Source of the DNA: Diphasiastrum complanatum
Taxonomy: Eukaryota > Streptophyta > Lycopodiopsida > Lycopodiales > Lycopodiaceae
DNA length: 64,000 nucleotides
Assembly (NCBI GenBank): GCA_029204225.1
Contig: CM055098.1
Location: forward strand, 55,250,282 to 55,314,281
Direction: 5' to 3'
How positions within the stretch are numbered: the stretch's first letter is position 1; each line of letters opens with the position of its first letter. Positions 47,901 to 56,597 of the stretch are shown piece after piece. Under the pieces are notes generated by a model that was given only the letters and a program-made list of their open reading frames with translations, did no database searches and had not been told where the DNA came from. Position numbers and translations under genes: made by a program.

Positions 47901-50900
47901 CTTGCGTCTATATGCCTTGATTCACAGATATCGTATTCGGTGGTCATTCCTGGTTTCATTGATATTGAGGCCGTATACCTTGGTGGTATTTCTACTATTG
48001 CTTTTGCGCCTACCTCAGATAGCCCTCCTAGTTTGGTGGTTGGTGCAGTATCTTCTCCGTTGGTCTCTATATCTCCATCTCTTGAGTCCGTTATGGCCGA
48101 TGTTCCTGCTGATTTCTACGGGGTTCTTCACAGGTCCACGTTTGCTGGTTCCCTCGCTATTGGTGATCAGGTTGTATCTTCTTTCGCTTTATTCCATGGA
48201 TCTCTGCTTGAGGTTTGTGATTTGCCTCATGATATTTCTACGGTTCCTGACATGATTCATGAGCCTTTCGCCCTTACCATTATACATTTTCCATCCGAGG
48301 ATATTTGCCAGATGGTCACTATTACTTATCTAGGGTATTTATATGCTGGGATCTTTCTAGATGAGTATACGAGGATCCTTCAGTCTCCTTGTGTTTCTAC
48401 ATATAGGTTTCCTACAGTCCATGCCGATGCTATGGCTATATGGCATTCCTGGTTATTACATATAGCTTGGTTTTCATTTGGACCTGTTGATTGGTGCTGG
48501 TTTTTCCATATTACTGATCACCTATGGTGCCGATATCTCTATGATTATGCATGTGGCTCTCTATGTGTTCCTTGGATTGTTGCTCATTGTCAGGCTTGGC
48601 ATATACTGATGGCTTGGGTTATTGTTACTGTTTGTCCGGGTGATCTTCAGGTTCCCCGTCATTTCGGGTTGTTCCATATCGCTTGGTCTCCGATGCTGAG
48701 TTGCCACTTTGTTCTGGTGTTCTGAGACCATCAGGGTACCTTGAGAGAGTTCCTTCTCCTCTCTTGGATAGTTTATGGGGATGGTGCTGCCATATACTTC
48801 AGTGTTGCTCATATGTGCTTTGATATTCATTCCCAAATATGTGTGGATATTGCTCCGATGCTTGCTACTGATGTTGCAGATCCTGTTCCTCGTTCCAGTG
48901 CATTTCTTCGATTCCTCACTTGTGCGCCTGGTCTGTACTTTGGGATTACACTTGCAGCCAGTTTCAATGGGTCATCCGATTCTCCATCCGTTTTTAGTGT
49001 ATCCTATAATGGATTGGTATGTCCATATGCGGTCTTTCTGGATGAGTTTTTCGACTACAGTTTTTCAATTGGGGCCTCTACTATTTCTAGATTTGTTGCT
49101 ACTGTTTTTATGCATCATGTCGTTTTAGATGATGCATTGATTTCTTGGACCTTCTGGAGCTTTTGGCATGCTGCTCTTCTCGTGATATGGGCCTTGAGGG
49201 TACCGTGTGCCGTTGCTACTTCTCATTCATGGGCCATGCTGCTCTTCTCGTGATATGGGCCTTGAGGGTACCGTGTGCCGTTGCTACTTCTCATTCATGG
49301 GCCTTATGGATACCTTGGGCTTTTGACCATGCTCGTGCATATTTCTCCATTTTAGCTATCCTTTGTCAGGATGATCTCTTTATGCTCCATGTTTCCTGGC
49401 ATATCGCTTGCTTTTCCTTGCTGTTACAGCGTGCCTGTTATCCTGCTTATGTTCCTACTCTTTGGTGCTGGTCTTCCGATGCTGCTATCTTTTCTTGGGG
49501 CACCTTGCACATATGGTTGATGGTTACGTGTATGATGCGACTATTCGCGATGAGTGTCCATCTCTTTTTCAGTTTCCTTATTGGCTTCCCATTGCTGATG
49601 CAGTTCTACCTTCTCGGGCCTTTTGGATACCTTGGTATGATGTCCCTATCTTTTGGACTGATCCTCTACTAGCTTGGGCATTACGGATACCTTGGCATTC
49701 CTAATTGCTGCTTGATCATCTTCTGGTTCCTTGGCATTCCTGGCTGTTCCATATGGCTTGGTTTCTGATGACGCGGCCGAGATGTTCCCTTCGTCGCCAT
49801 GATGTTGATCCTGAGTTGTTCCCTTTCTTACCAGCTGCCATCACCAGGTTCGCTTTCACCATAGTCGACGCTGCCGACAGATTCAGTTTTTCTTGAGAGT
49901 GGGATGGTCGTCCTCTTGAGGAGGCCACTTGGGAGCCTATTGATGTGTTTTATCATACACCATTATTGGCAGATCAGGCTCGAGCCCTCATGGCTTTACT
50001 TCTCTCCTCTACTACAGATGTCATTGTAGATGTTCCCTCTGCTTCATGATTCGGCTAGCTATGACTATTCTTTATTGTCGTATTTGCTTAGTACTTGCTT
50101 TACACAGTTATGATGCTTTTGGGGTATCTGTTGTGACGACTTATGTCCTCTCCATCGGTATTTCCATTAGTTCGTGATTTTTCAGTATTTAGCATGCTTA
50201 CATTATTGTTTTAGATAGTCATTATGCTTGCTAGCCGGTGGAGGGCTTTGTTTTTTTGCAGGGGAGAGTTATAGACTTGGCTCATTACATTCGCCGCGTC
50301 CATTCTTTTATTGTTATTATGCATAAGCAGGCCTAAGGGCCCTTTTTATTCATATATTGGCCTTGGGCCCTATTTGGTTATATTTTTCCAATCTTTGAAA
50401 CTTTTTATGTCCTACTTTGTAGTAACCAGAATGAACACATGACCCTATTTCCTTCAATGACTCACTACTAGGAAGATAGATCTACAATCAAACCTTGAAA
50501 ATATAAAATCCTCTCCAAGACGGAGCCAAAAATACTGGTAATTAGGGTTTTTTGTTCTGTTTGAAGATTGATGAAACCAGCTGCGAGAAGGATCAAGACA
50601 ATTCTAGCACCCACTATAGAATCTAGACAATGATCTGTTTTCTGGTGGTAATAATCACCTTCTCCCTACTTGAAAAGTGCTCTAATACCAAGTTTCAATC
50701 AAAAATCACAAATAGCATAGAGATGGGAGAGACAGCAAATCAAAGGAGAACCTCTTTGACACATGACACCAAGTTACTCTAACTTTTCTAAGCTCCTGAA
50801 TTATTGCCTGCCTTCAAATGAGCTTCATAGCTCTGTTTATAGTCTCTTGAGAGCCTAATTTTGGCCTGATTGAACCGCATTACTAGAGCCTTCTCTTTAG

Positions 50901-51836
50901 GGAGCTCACTGCTTAGAGCCTATGGTAAAAGATATTTCCATCCTTATGACAATTAGTATGCTGCAGAAATCTGCAGGTGCAAACACACAAATGGTATCTC
51001 ATAAACTCCAAATATGAAGTGCCTAGCAAATGACCATGTAGAACCCTAATAACTTGCATATAACTCAACAGAAAATATAAGTAGAGCCTGGAAACTGGTT
51101 AACATAATAATAAACTTGTATCTTAAAAATTTCCACGCTACAAGAAATTAGATTAACACTCTTAATTGTTGGATTTATCTGAAGTTACAGCTAAAGGGAT
51201 CTAAAATATATGACAGCCTAAGCTTTCTTTTCAACCTTACCGGAACAAAAAGGCTCGATCAATCTCTCAAAAACTTCATCGCCAAGATTACGACGAACAA
51301 ACTCCTCGACTGATTCCTCCCGACCCTGAGAGTTTTCCCAGAAAAGTTAGCATGCTAGAAAATGTACTTGAAGATTCTCTAGATGACAAAGTAGACAAGG
51401 GCTTCATTGTTCTGTTAAAAGGAAAAATGAAATCCTTTATGAATGCCTTGATCAGCATTGCATTGGGCATGCACATTATTATATGAACAGAACAGATTGA
51501 AATTCACGCTCGTGTAGGCCTCGGTCTCCAGATTCAAACAAAAAAGCTTTAAAATCACTGAATGGCTAGTAGTGTCACAGAAAAATCTGCTTAACTCATT
51601 TCCAAAGATATAACTAGGTCTAGAAATCATGCAGATGGCAAGTTCTGTACTGGAGGAGAGGGGCGAAAGCCTAGTGCACCAAAACCAGCACGAAGCTTGC
51701 CAAGGGTGCTCATAAGGTCAAAAAACAGTAAATCTGCTGGCCCAGCAGGTACTGGTCTAAGTTTGCCTTCCCATAGAACAAAACGTGGAGCATTCGGATC
51801 CCCAAGTACCAGCTCATCCTTCAATCCACTGTCCAC
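32931..51836 (-). CDS. PPOX1: Protoporphyrinogen oxidase, plastid type (PPOX1), 3' eight exons
   Basis: Eight minus-strand exons splice in phase: 51651-51836, 51241-51325, 37784-37931, 37580-37660, 37286-37457, 35559-35718, 35300-35403 and 32931-33230 (1,236 nt, 411 residues and TGA/TAA-type stop). They begin at [19 protein letters not shown] and include [40 protein letters not shown] and [17 protein letters not shown]. Later come [35 protein letters not shown] and [10 protein letters not shown]. The C-terminal flavin-binding signature ([20 protein letters not shown]) is present. The enzyme oxidises protoporphyrinogen IX to protoporphyrin IX, the last step shared by heme and chlorophyll synthesis, on plastid membranes. 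Plant PPOX1 has about 540 residues, so the transit peptide and N-terminal FAD-binding exon(s) are missing here and should lie beyond 64 kb, beyond an intron of at least 12 kb. Visible exons have no stops. Confidence 0.95.
33231..35299. other. PPOX last intron
   Basis: 2.07-kb intron with canonical ends (minus-strand GTATGT donor at 35,299; TTTTTTTGCAG acceptor at 33,231). The part around 34.3-35.1 kb differs in composition (GC-richer, AGG-rich) and may be an inserted repeat, but I could not define ends. Confidence 0.5.
36055..36270. repeat. Degenerate minisatellite, TTCCCAGCTAYGGRTTT units
   Basis: About ten diverged copies of a unit of 17-22 bp (TTTCCCAGCTACGGGTTTTA, TTTTCCCAGCCATGGGTTTC, CAACTTCCCAGCTATGGATT and others) in the PPOX intron between 35,719 and 37,285. 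The rest of that intron is ordinary AT-rich sequence. Confidence 0.6.
37932..40825. other. First part of the 13.3-kb PPOX intron
   Basis: AT-rich intron sequence with no gene. A (TG)n-like run lies at about 39,705-39,720 and a gypsy RT relic lies within (separate entry). Open frames at 38.0-38.8 kb on both strands share no recognisable motif. Confidence 0.45.
38930..39315 (-). pseudogene. Gypsy reverse transcriptase relic
   Basis: On the minus strand, across frame changes, one reads [23 protein letters not shown], then [12 protein letters not shown]-like and [10 protein letters not shown], then [17 protein letters not shown]. These correspond to RT blocks 1-4 (VKKKDGS...CVDYR, PF/IDDLLD, SKIDLR, FGLTNAP) of a gypsy element. 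It is heavily mutated and has no LTRs nearby, so it is an old insertion. Confidence 0.6.
40837..41338 (+). repeat. 5' LTR of the nested copia element
   Basis: 502 bp. The U3 part contains 3.3 copies of a 23-bp unit (AGTTGGATAGTCAATAGTCA-type, 41,071-41,150) just upstream of a TATATATAT box at about 41,160. This is the normal position for LTR enhancer repeats. Confidence 0.9.
41943..43420 (+). pseudogene. Copia gag, zinc knuckle, protease and pre-integrase, frame-broken
   Basis: The start ATG at 41943 opens [19 protein letters not shown] with the NYSLW gag motif. A UBN2-type gag continues in another frame at 42,200-42,478 ([37 protein letters not shown]). A CCHC knuckle ([14 protein letters not shown], 42,628-42,669) and protease ([12 protein letters not shown], then [15 protein letters not shown]) share a third frame. 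The pre-integrase part ([14 protein letters not shown]) is followed, after one more frame change, by HVCEGCILG. Two or three indels and a stop early in gag inactivate this copy. Confidence 0.85.
43383..43940 (+). CDS. Unrecognised frame fused to the copia CEGC motif
   Basis: The frame carrying [19 protein letters not shown] runs without a stop into [19 protein letters not shown] and on to a TGA at 43938. It is Gln/His/Glu-rich ([32 protein letters not shown]) and ends [15 protein letters not shown]. Copia integrase should start here, but none of its motifs (HHCC, D-D35-E) or those of RT/RNase H appear before the 3' LTR at 44219. It may be captured host sequence or a relic of a different element. 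I have no family for it. The open length of about 186 codons, while the gag part upstream is broken, is noteworthy. Confidence 0.4.
   Translation, partial: PNVEHLEGHVCEGCILGSSMSSHASSWDSFDDAIVDASLDSLLNFYDENVGQQVQSSSFGHLQPILHHEQSIMLQEQPAEDYGQHGPCWEHFGQQSVEQPITVPCRLLETLQDNKEISYYERKAHASLKSVPLADFFGSTLTLHHDVGTSPILCEQVIDGKIREDVMPKEFGTLFIVLMVRSIFE
44219..44720 (+). repeat. 3' LTR of the nested copia element
   Basis: 502 bp, same ends as the 5' copy, about 15 substitutions and no indels. It is followed directly by the GGACT target duplication and the continuation of the gypsy-like LTR. Confidence 0.92.
44726..45088 (+). repeat. Main part of the gypsy-like 5' LTR
   Basis: Together with 40826-40836 it makes a 374-bp LTR. 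It contains a TATA-like GGTATAAGTAGGG at about 44,949 and ends TTGTAACT before the primer site. Its first 110 bases match the 3' LTR fragment at 50,267-50,387 almost perfectly (GGCTCATTACATTCGCCGCG, GGCCTTGGGCCC). Confidence 0.85.
45105..45875 (+). repeat. Tandem-repeat leader between primer site and gag
   Basis: A basic unit of about 70 bp (GCAGATTGGTGGAGGCTGTC-type, CCATCACTTTCATCGATTTT-type) recurs at least eight times. The first two copies are nearly identical. A larger unit of about 182 bp, made of several basic units, is itself duplicated (from about 45,346 and 45,528). Open frames in all three phases here are repeat artefacts. Confidence 0.85.
46191..47830 (+). pseudogene. Gypsy-like gag and protease
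   Basis: One frame from ATG 46191, broken by stops at 46548, 46803, 47382 and 47526 but never shifted. Gag shows a short coiled-coil start ([20 protein letters not shown]), then [24 protein letters not shown] and [20 protein letters not shown]. These are the retrotrans-gag WW and helix motifs. Protease follows with [13 protein letters not shown] (catalytic DTG) and [14 protein letters not shown]. No CCHC knuckle is seen between them. A related gag on the minus strand at 53.4-54.0 kb does have the knuckle. Confidence 0.85.
47831..49700 (+). pseudogene. Unfamiliar Trp/His/Phe-rich frame in place of RT, RNase H and integrase
   Basis: The gag-protease frame continues in the same phase from 47,831 to a stop at 48,723, resumes in the same phase, and stays open to 49,251. 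A perfect 68-bp tandem duplication (49,167-49,234 and 49,235-49,302) then shifts it, and the reading continues in the next frame to about 49,670. No RT (YxDD, FGLxNAP), RNase H or integrase motif occurs. Instead, degenerate repeats give sets such as [47 protein letters not shown] and [13 protein letters not shown]. The segment is part of the element's coding region by phase, but its origin and function are unknown. Confidence 0.55.
49705..50049 (+). pseudogene. Chromodomain-like C-terminal tail
   Basis: In the third frame, [14 protein letters not shown] leads into [19 protein letters not shown] and ends with TGA at 50047. WxGxPxEEATWEP is the hallmark of the chromodomain end of chromovirus-type gypsy polyproteins. 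An in-frame TGA sits just before it. It shows that the ancestor was a normal chromodomain gypsy whose central pol was lost. Confidence 0.6.
50267..50387 (+). repeat. Truncated 3' LTR of the gypsy-like element
   Basis: The first 121 bp of the LTR, preceded by a purine tract (GGGGAGAG). Homology to the 5' copy ends at GGTTATATTTTT. Only about three mismatches over the shared part. The missing 250 bp and target duplication were lost by a deletion. Confidence 0.8.
50676..51158 (-). repeat. Isolated copia-like LTR and primer site (minus strand)
   Basis: On the minus strand a TGTTAATC start at 51158 (preceded by AATTAAGAG) leads to a TATA box (CTATAAACAGAGC, about 50,838-50,850) and then to GAAACT followed by TGGTATTAGAGCAC at about 50,690. 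This is the tRNA-iMet-type primer site with one mismatch. No coding interior is attached on the left, where the intron continues. It lies between PPOX exon 51241-51325 and the gypsy-like element. Confidence 0.5.
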
Positions 51837-52785
51837 CTGTATTCAAGAAATATTACAACAGAGATAAAAAACTTCTTAGTACCCAGTTAGCATGCAACTT
51901 CAATATTACAAAACAGACTACATCAACCGTGTATATTTTCCACATTTCCTATTCCTAGATCCATTGAACAATTTTTCATTAGCATCACCTCTGAGAAGAA
52001 GATATCTTGAAAGTTGTTAACCAAGCTCTTTCTTAAGCACCAATTGAACTATCAACTCCAGTACATGTTTGTAGCAAAAACCAATCATACATGAGTACAA
52101 GCATATGGTTGTGTAAAATGCACATCCTATACTTTTCTATAAATAAAAGGGAGAGAGAAAAAAGCACACCGATCTTCTTTGCAAATCAGAATACAATACA
52201 ACATGAAAGACCTATGGCTTTTATGGATGCAACTAGTTGCACTGACCATGACTACAAGTGTCATACAGTATGATTGACACTAAACACCTTGACAAGTACA
52301 TCTTCAAAGTAAAATACAAAATATGTACTTATTTCCATGTGTAGATAATACATTTTTGTGCACACAGATGTGCTGTATGTTGCTTTTGATTACAAATTTA
52401 TTAAGTGCATGGATAGAACATCTCACAACTTCTGGCAGCTGACTGTACTGACTATTTAGGGTGATGATTGTACCGCTTACCCAAAAATATCCTTAAGTAG
52501 TCAAAGGGACTGACTGCTCTAGTAAACAAGGAGTGTTTACTCGGCTGATTGTTTACATGCTTTTAGGTCATTTGGGACACCCGAGACCACTGTTGGCACT
52601 TTTGTTGTTATGCTTGTGCCATACAGCGTATAGTATCATTTGGAAAAAAAGCAGCATCGACAATTATCGGCTCAAAACGAGCCATAACTCATTGAAAAAA
52701 GGAGCTTCAGAGCTTTTTGTCCTCACATGTCATATGACGTGAGTTAGGATCTAATTCACAGATTTTGCATCATTGAAACATGAAT
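51837..52785. other. PPOX upstream intron, gene-free part
   Basis: Intron sequence 5' of the exon at 51651-51836 (acceptor TTGAATACAG). No recognisable exon, RNA gene or element ends. Confidence 0.5.
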
Positions 52786-52789
52786 AGAC

Positions 52790-53235
52790 AACATGTAGGC
52801 TAATTGATCAATCTCTCACGAAGAATGGCTAACTAGCATCACATGAAGTCACAAGACAATAGGTTCTCCCACGAAGAGCCCAAGCAATACTAATCAATAA
52901 GCTGCTGAATAAATGTACAAGTGCCCGATACATACCCCACTAATGGACCCTAATGTAGGAATTCAAAAATGAAGGGAGGCAAAGAATATGGAGGGCAAAT
53001 AGTGTGCCCTACTAAGGGCCCCCACTCCACATATGACTCAGTAAATCAAGGCACTTGGCAAGTCAATGTTAGAAGTAAGGCCCAAGGCCAGTCATAAGCA
53101 TAAAAAAGGCTCTGGGGCCTATACATGAATAAAATGTGTGACTAGGAACAAAAGTATAAACAACAGTAAATGTAAAAAGGCCTACAAAATATATGCAGAG
53201 TAGCCTAGTAAGCTTGTAGCCTGTAGTCCATAACT
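52790..53235 (-). repeat. 3' LTR of a minus-strand relative of the gypsy-like element
   Basis: On the minus strand a purine tract (CTGGGGAGAG) precedes AGTTATGGAC at 53235, exactly the start seen at 50,267. The body shares GACTGGCCTTGGGCC, GGAGTGGGGG, GGGCACACTATTT and TTTATTCAG with the LTR at 44.7-45.1 kb, but is strongly diverged. The lower boundary (about 52,790) is approximate. Confidence 0.6.
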
Positions 53236-53349
53236 CTCCCCAGCTTGAAGAACATTGCCCCCAATGTGGGCAAAGTAAGAAAAGAACCATTGTGGTAAAG
53301 CAGCCTCAAGATACTCCATCTGGTAACACAATGTCAAAATGAGCAAGAG

Positions 53350-54045
53350 AATCCTAAGAAGCAATGGTAGCTATAGAATAGCAGCTCATGAGTATCCTAA
53401 CATTCAATATGTGCATAAGCTCTATGGCAAAGGTGGTGCATCCGCAATAGGAATCATCATCTAAAATATAAAGGCATATGGTGGAATTAGGACTATGATT
53501 AGGTGTGTCAGCCTCATGGAAATAAACTACAGTGAAGCAGGAAGGCTGGCGACAATCATGTGCCATATGATCAAGAGTTTTACAATTGAAACATAAACGC
53601 TTCTCACAGATCTCAGGCATCTCAGTAGGTGAGTAGTGATGGGCAAAAACAAGGCGAGGAGATGTTCAATACCACAGTTTTCACAAGCTGGAGGAAAACG
53701 GAGTTTATCTGGACAGCGAATACTAGATTCAGGAGAAAAAGTGGAAGGAGAAGAACTTAAAGGGGTAGGACTAACAGAAGAGATAGAAGAAAGGACAGGA
53801 TGTGAGAAAGAAGCGGACACGGGAAAATAAAGCAGTGGTGAGGGAGATGGCATGAGAGAGACTGAGTGGAAATAAAGAAGACACGTCATAACTAACCCTC
53901 CTCGTAAGCCTGCAACGTAGCGGGAAATGACCTCCAATGTAGAAATATCTAGAAATAGGTAGGAGAGCTCTGTAAAGCGTGTCGTATAAGTAGCCAAGTT
54001 ACCAGTGTGGGTGAGGCCACGAAAAATGTCGCACTGCTAAATAAG
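53350..54045 (-). pseudogene. Gypsy-like gag with zinc knuckle (minus strand)
   Basis: From about 54,040 the minus strand reads QCDIFRGLTHTGNLATYTTR and FTELSYLFLDISTLEVISRY, nearly the same as the gag at 46.8-47.0 kb ([20 protein letters not shown]). After a Ser/Pro-rich linker comes the knuckle CFNCKTLDHMAHDC (about 53,550-53,600). Only about 120 bp separate the frame end from the purine tract and LTR, so pol is missing here too. The 5' end of the element is lost next to the copia LTR at 54,116. Confidence 0.75.
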
Positions 54046-55531
54046 CCACTAAGGATCTTATTACTATGTGTACAACTTGAATGCATCTCTACTTGGGGGG
54101 TCACAAGTTACATCATGACAAAATCAAAGGCCTAGCTATGGAGTATCCTAACCCCAATAGAAGACACAAACCACAAAAGCTGGAGAGAGCTAACGAACAA
54201 ACGACGTAGAACGCCAAAAATACAAATGAATTATTGAAGCTCCTCAGCATATGTGTTGAACTCCAAAAAAGTCGCAATGCCATAGTGCTCAAGCTATATC
54301 TCTCCACTATGCACTTTCTCTCAGATAAAGTGTTGGTCCACCTCAATATGCTTGCATGATACCCTAGATTCTTGGCCAACTATATACAACTATAGGTATC
54401 AAAATACAAAATCGTACGAAACATTTGAGTGGTATGCACATCATCAAGTAGTCACCTCGGCCCTCAATCATATAACCTTGCAAGTAGCCTTTGTATTTGC
54501 CTCTAAATTTAGCCTTGTTGAGGACAATGCCATTTTGACTTGCCCACAAAGGGTGTAAACGGCTTGTTGCTTGTCTGAATGGGAGTAGTTATAGACTTCC
54601 TATATGTTCAATCTCTACAAGGTCTCATGAGCATACTTTGCCAGTGAAATAAAATCAATATTCTTTCCTTTTCTAGAATTCTACTCTAAGGCAAAAAAAA
54701 GCAAAACCCAGTTACAACCAATAGGTGGCTTCCCATCTGGAAAGTCCATGAGCTTCCACATGTTTTGCATAATAGAGTCATACTCCTCCTGCACAACATT
54801 TTGCCATACTTTCTCCTTCGCTGCTTTGTAGAATGAACATGGCTCATGTGAAAACAATATGGTACTCTCGTCTCTCTTGATGTTTTTGCCTTTGAGGTCT
54901 TCTTGCTTCTTGGTCATTGCTTCCAAGATTTGCCCCTCGATTGTTTCCCAATACCACCTTGGTAACTTACTAGTTGATGAGGAGGATGGCCAACATGCAT
55001 GCCATGGTATTAGCCTTGTCTTGCAATTCCTTGAGTCGTCAAACGTAGCTTGCTCTTGTGACTCATGAGATACTTGGCTAGCTGCCTCCTCTTTGGAATC
55101 CAAGAGGGGAATGAACTCACTAGTTCCTTGTGTTTCATGCTCTTAAACCTGGGGTGATTGATCTTCATCAAAGATGACATCTCGACTCAAGATCTTTGTC
55201 CTGTTTTTGAGATCATATGGAAGGTAGACTTTTCCTCCTTACTATAACATGGGAATAAACATTCAATTGACTAGGCATCCAACTTTCTCCTTACATTCTC
55301 AGGTATATGTGCACAAGCAATGCACCCAAACTCTCTTAAGAACCCCACTTTGGGGTTGTTGCCAACATGTGCCTCTTCAAGCGTGATTCCTTCAATTGCT
55401 TTTGTTAGGCTCCTATTCAACAAGAATACAACAATATAGACCGCTTCAGCCCAAAAGGAATTTGGCAGCACCTTTGCTTTGAGTGTGCACCTAGCACGCT
55501 TAATAATAGAACTATTCTTTAGCTCAACTAT

Positions 55532-55889
55532 TGTTACGAGCTCGTAACCAGTGCCGAACCCTAGAGAACACAGATAGGTCAGATACCACAGTCAGGGTCG
55601 TGTCCAGCGTACATGACCAACAGGGCAAGACAGTGTGAGTAGTGTGCCCCAGCACGGTCCATAGCCATGGCGGGCCTAACACAGCCTAGGGACCCTGTCA
55701 GCAGGATAGGGCCCCCAGTTGGGTCCCGACGTGCAGTCGGCCACGTCAGTGCCACGTGGCCGACACTTGGCAGTAGCATGCTACCAGTCCTCACACTGGG
55801 CTAGGAGGGGCTTACTCTATATCAGGGAGTAGGCAAGGTTGGGTGGATCAGTTAGTGTTTGCCCTACTGTGGTGTTAGGATCTATTACA
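55532..55889 (+). repeat. 5' LTR of the young gypsy element
   Basis: 358 bp, TGTTAC...ATTACA. Bases 2-17 form a perfect 16-base palindrome (GTTACGAGCTCGTAAC). GC-rich compared with the surroundings. A CTCTATATCAGG stretch at about 55,813 may serve as TATA. Confidence 0.97.
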
Positions 55890-55890
55890 C

Positions 55891-55903
55891 TGGTATCAGA
55901 GCC
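55891..55903 (+). promoter_or_regulatory. Primer binding site, tRNA-iMet
   Basis: TGGTATCAGAGCC starts two bases after the LTR end. It is complementary to the 3' end of plant initiator tRNA-Met. Confidence 0.9.
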
Positions 55904-56597
55904 ATCTCCATCCTAGGGAGTTCAGGACAGTAGTAGAGAAAGCTATCAGAAGATAGGAAGTGTTTCTCAGATTCTCAGAGAGGAATAGAGGAGGAGGATC
56001 GCTGTAGGAGCAGCCTTCAAACTTCTGATTTCCACTGAGAAATCACAGTAGCAAGGAGTCAGATTCCAAGTGTAGGTAACTCGCTGAAAAAACAGCTGTT
56101 TCCCACTGAGTTGAGAGGATTCTCTATAGTTTTCCCAGCGAAATTAGAGTAGGAAGAAGCCAGCACCTCCATCGCTGTACAGTCAGAGACCTACATCCGA
56201 TTTCCAGGGAAAAAGTTATTGGTTCTCAGCGAGTTTGAAGCCAAAAAGGAGGAGCAGGGCCAGCGCTGCCAGTACTTCTGAAAATCTGGTTTTTCAACAA
56301 GTTTTTGGGCCCCAACGTCAGAGATTTGGAGCAAGAGGATTCCTATCAGACCAGCGAGCTACTATCATCAAAAAACCGGGAAATTTAGCACCGTTTTGAA
56401 GCTTCAAACTGGCATTTTTCGGAACAGCAGGTCTGAAATTTTGGAGGAAGAGCTGAAAGGGCTTTTCTTGATTCTCTCTGTGGAAGTACAGTTCTCAGAA
56501 AGAGCTAAGTTTTCTTTCCCTCCTTGTACAGTTGTAAATTAGTCTTTTAGACTTTTTTTCCTTCAGAAGTTAAGGTAGCTCTCTTTCAGTTCCGAAG

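Larger units (their letters stand above)
40826..50387 (+). mobile_element. Gypsy-like element without RT/integrase, containing a nested copia
   Basis: Ends: a 5' LTR beginning AGTTATGGAC at 40826, interrupted by the copia (40,837-44,720), resuming at 44,726 and closing at ...TTGTAACT (45088). It is followed by CGGTATCAGAGC, a one-mismatch tRNA-iMet primer site. At the right end a purine tract (GCAGGGGAGAG) precedes AGTTATAGAC at 50267, and LTR homology stops at 50387. The interior holds a repeat-rich leader (45.1-45.9 kb), gag and protease, about 1.9 kb of unfamiliar frame, and a chromodomain-like tail. Reverse transcriptase, RNase H and integrase are absent, so it would depend on another element for mobility, like the gag-only 'TR-GAG' class. 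It lies in the large PPOX intron, antisense to the gene. Confidence 0.8.

Noticed and set aside
55579-55794. 71-residue minus-strand frame repeated identically at 61,434-61,649
   Set aside because: It is the GC-rich LTR read backwards, not a gene.
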